A DNA stretch of 6,110 nucleotides from Spongiibacteraceae bacterium (lineage in GTDB: Bacteria; Pseudomonadota; Gammaproteobacteria; Pseudomonadales; PIVM01): positions 1 through 6,110 of the forward strand of contig JAUXDF010000209.1 of assembly GCA_030618505.1 (NCBI GenBank), in the 5' to 3' direction. Position 1 is the stretch's first letter. The number at the start of each line of letters is the position of its first letter. Made by a program: the position numbers and the translations under genes. This document shows positions 4,984 through 6,110 of the stretch, piece after piece. Below the pieces are notes generated by a model, which saw nothing but the letters and a program-made list of their open reading frames with translations, was not told where the DNA came from and did no database searches.

Positions 4984-6110
4984 ATGGCTAAGACTTCCCT
5001 GGAAAAAAACAAAATCAAGTTTCTTTTATTGGAGGGTGTTCATCCCTCAGCTGTTGAGACCCTTAATAGCGCCGGTTACAGTAATATCGAATACCTGAAA
5101 ACCGCCCTTGCTGAAGAAGACTTGCTGGAAAAGATCGCCGATGTCCATTTTGTGGGTATTCGCTCACGCTCTCAGATTAATGACAAGGTGCTGGCAGCCG
5201 GTAAAAAACTCATCGCCGTTGGTTGCTTCTGTATTGGCACCAATCAGGTAGATCTGAAGGCGGCAATGTCTCGCGGTGTAGCCGTCTTTAATGCCCCCTT
5301 TTCCAATACCCGCAGCGTTGCCGAGCTGGTTATCGCTGAAGCTATTTTACTTTTACGGGGTATCGCTGAAAAAAGTGCCCTGGCCCACCGTGGCGTATGG
5401 CAGAAATCAGCCGCCAACTCCTTTGAGATCCGCGGTAAAACACTCGGCATTATTGGCTACGGCAATATTGGTATGCAGCTGGGCGTAATGGCAGAATCGC
5501 TGGGTATGAAGGTCTGTTTTTACGATACCGTCAGCAAACTGCCGATTGGCAATGCCAGCCAGGCCAGTCTTGATGAACTATTGTCCGGGGCCGATATTGT
5601 CAGCCTGCACGTACCAGAAACTGCCACCACCAAGGATATGATCGCTACAAAGCAATTGGCCCAAATGAAAGCCGGTGCAGTGCTGATTAATGCCTCCCGT
5701 GGCACCGTTGTTGATATCGATGCATTGGCTAGCGCCTTGTCTGAAAAACGACTGGCGGGCGCTGCAATTGATGTCTTTCCCATCGAGCCAAAGTCCAACG
5801 ATGAAGAGTTTATCTCGCCACTGCGCGAATTTGATAACACCTTCCTGACACCGCATATCGGCGGCAGCACTATCGAAGCTCAAGGCAATATCGGCTCCGA
5901 AGTTGCCGAGAAGTTAATTAAATACAGTGATAACGGTACTTCAATTTCTTCGGTAAACTTCCCCGAAGTAGCACTTCCCGCTCACCCTGGTAAACACCGC
6001 CTGTTGCATATTCACAAAAATATTCCCGGCGTACTATCGAAAATCAATCAGGTGTTCTCGGATAACAATATCAATATCTCCTCACAGTTTCTTCAAACCA
6101 ATGATGAAAT
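4984..6110 (+). CDS. serA: D-3-phosphoglycerate dehydrogenase, 3' end cut off by the window
   Basis: SerA catalyses the first step of L-serine synthesis in the cytoplasm: NAD-dependent oxidation of 3-phosphoglycerate to 3-phosphohydroxypyruvate. It can also reduce 2-oxoglutarate to D-2-hydroxyglutarate. The 375 complete codons align almost without gaps with E. coli SerA (410 aa), from MAKTSLEKNKIKFLL onward. CFCIGTNQVDL is at 81-91, NAPFSNTRSVAELVI at 103-117, and the NAD-binding glycine motif GIIGYGNIGMQLG at 155-167. INASRGTVVD contains catalytic R239, the AAIDVFPIEP segment contains E268, and TPHIGGST contains H291. The C-terminal ACT domain begins near 339, and its serine-binding residues H344, N346 and N364 are all kept, which predicts feedback inhibition by L-serine. 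About 35 residues are missing at the right edge. The start is fixed by the match to E. coli; the ribosome binding site (ACGGTG near 4968) is weak. Confidence 0.98.
   Translation, partial: MAKTSLEKNKIKFLLLEGVHPSAVETLNSAGYSNIEYLKTALAEEDLLEKIADVHFVGIRSRSQINDKVLAAGKKLIAVGCFCIGTNQVDLKAAMSRGVAVFNAPFSNTRSVAELVIAEAILLLRGIAEKSALAHRGVWQKSAANSFEIRGKTLGIIGYGNIGMQLGVMAESLGMKVCFYDTVSKLPIGNASQASLDELLSGADIVSLHVPETATTKDMIATKQLAQMKAGAVLINASRGTVVDIDALASALSEKRLAGAAIDVFPIEPKSNDEEFISPLREFDNTFLTPHIGGSTIEAQGNIGSEVAEKLIKYSDNGTSISSVNFPEVALPAHPGKHRLLHIHKNIPGVLSKINQVFSDNNINISSQFLQTNDE

Noticed and set aside
5244..5883. Several frames antisense to, or overlapping, serA.
   Set aside because: serA is unmistakable over this whole span; the others are shadows of its codons.
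1..6110. CRISPR arrays, tRNA or rRNA genes, toxin-antitoxin or phage-defence modules.
   Set aside because: No regularly spaced direct repeats, no tRNA-like cloverleaf with TTCRA loop, and no defence-family motifs were seen. The lone DnaQ-like exonuclease has no partner gene that would suggest a defence system.

Overview
The window reads as a piece of a gammaproteobacterial chromosome, probably a Pseudomonas-like or marine Cellvibrionales-like organism. That lineage is inferred from the protein sequences. SerA is close to the E. coli short (about 410 aa) type with a C-terminal ACT domain, RpiA is close to E. coli RpiA, and RlmF and the DnaQ-like exonuclease are typical of this class. Base composition is balanced, with coding on both strands.

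Layout from left to right: (1) rpiA, missing about its first eight codons at the window edge, ends at 648. (2) About 850 bases without an intact gene (649-1495) contain a long imperfect hairpin (665-724), a decayed reverse-strand fragment whose end resembles a response-regulator receiver domain (767-1014), and an internal fragment of an IS91-type transposase (1020-1154). The stretch ends with a possible extended -10 promoter. (3) rlmF (1496-2551) encodes a 23S rRNA adenine methyltransferase with two extra segments compared with E. coli. (4) A gap holds the first two dozen codons of a YkgJ-type cysteine-cluster protein and nothing more of it (2589-2669). (5) A DEDDh 3'-5' exonuclease of the DnaQ/PolC-epsilon type follows (2777-3400). 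(6) Converging on it is a reverse-strand FAD-linked 2-hydroxyacid dehydrogenase of the D-2-hydroxyglutarate dehydrogenase/GlcD group (3442-4848). (7) A 135-base divergent intergenic region contains inverted repeats. (8) serA, D-3-phosphoglycerate dehydrogenase (4984 onward), runs off the right edge just before its last 35 or so codons.

The clearest functional pair is the divergent serA and FAD dehydrogenase. SerA can reduce 2-oxoglutarate to D-2-hydroxyglutarate while oxidising 3-phosphoglycerate. A D-2-hydroxyglutarate dehydrogenase re-oxidises that product and pulls serine synthesis forward. rpiA supplies pentose-phosphate metabolism. rlmF and the exonuclease are separate housekeeping genes for ribosome modification and DNA metabolism. 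The part between rpiA and the dehydrogenase (649-3441) looks like a site of insertion and decay: at least two, probably three, broken gene fragments surround two intact genes. I do not see a convincing new biological system here. The best leads are the hairpin after rpiA, the gene remnants, and the repeats between the dehydrogenase and serA.
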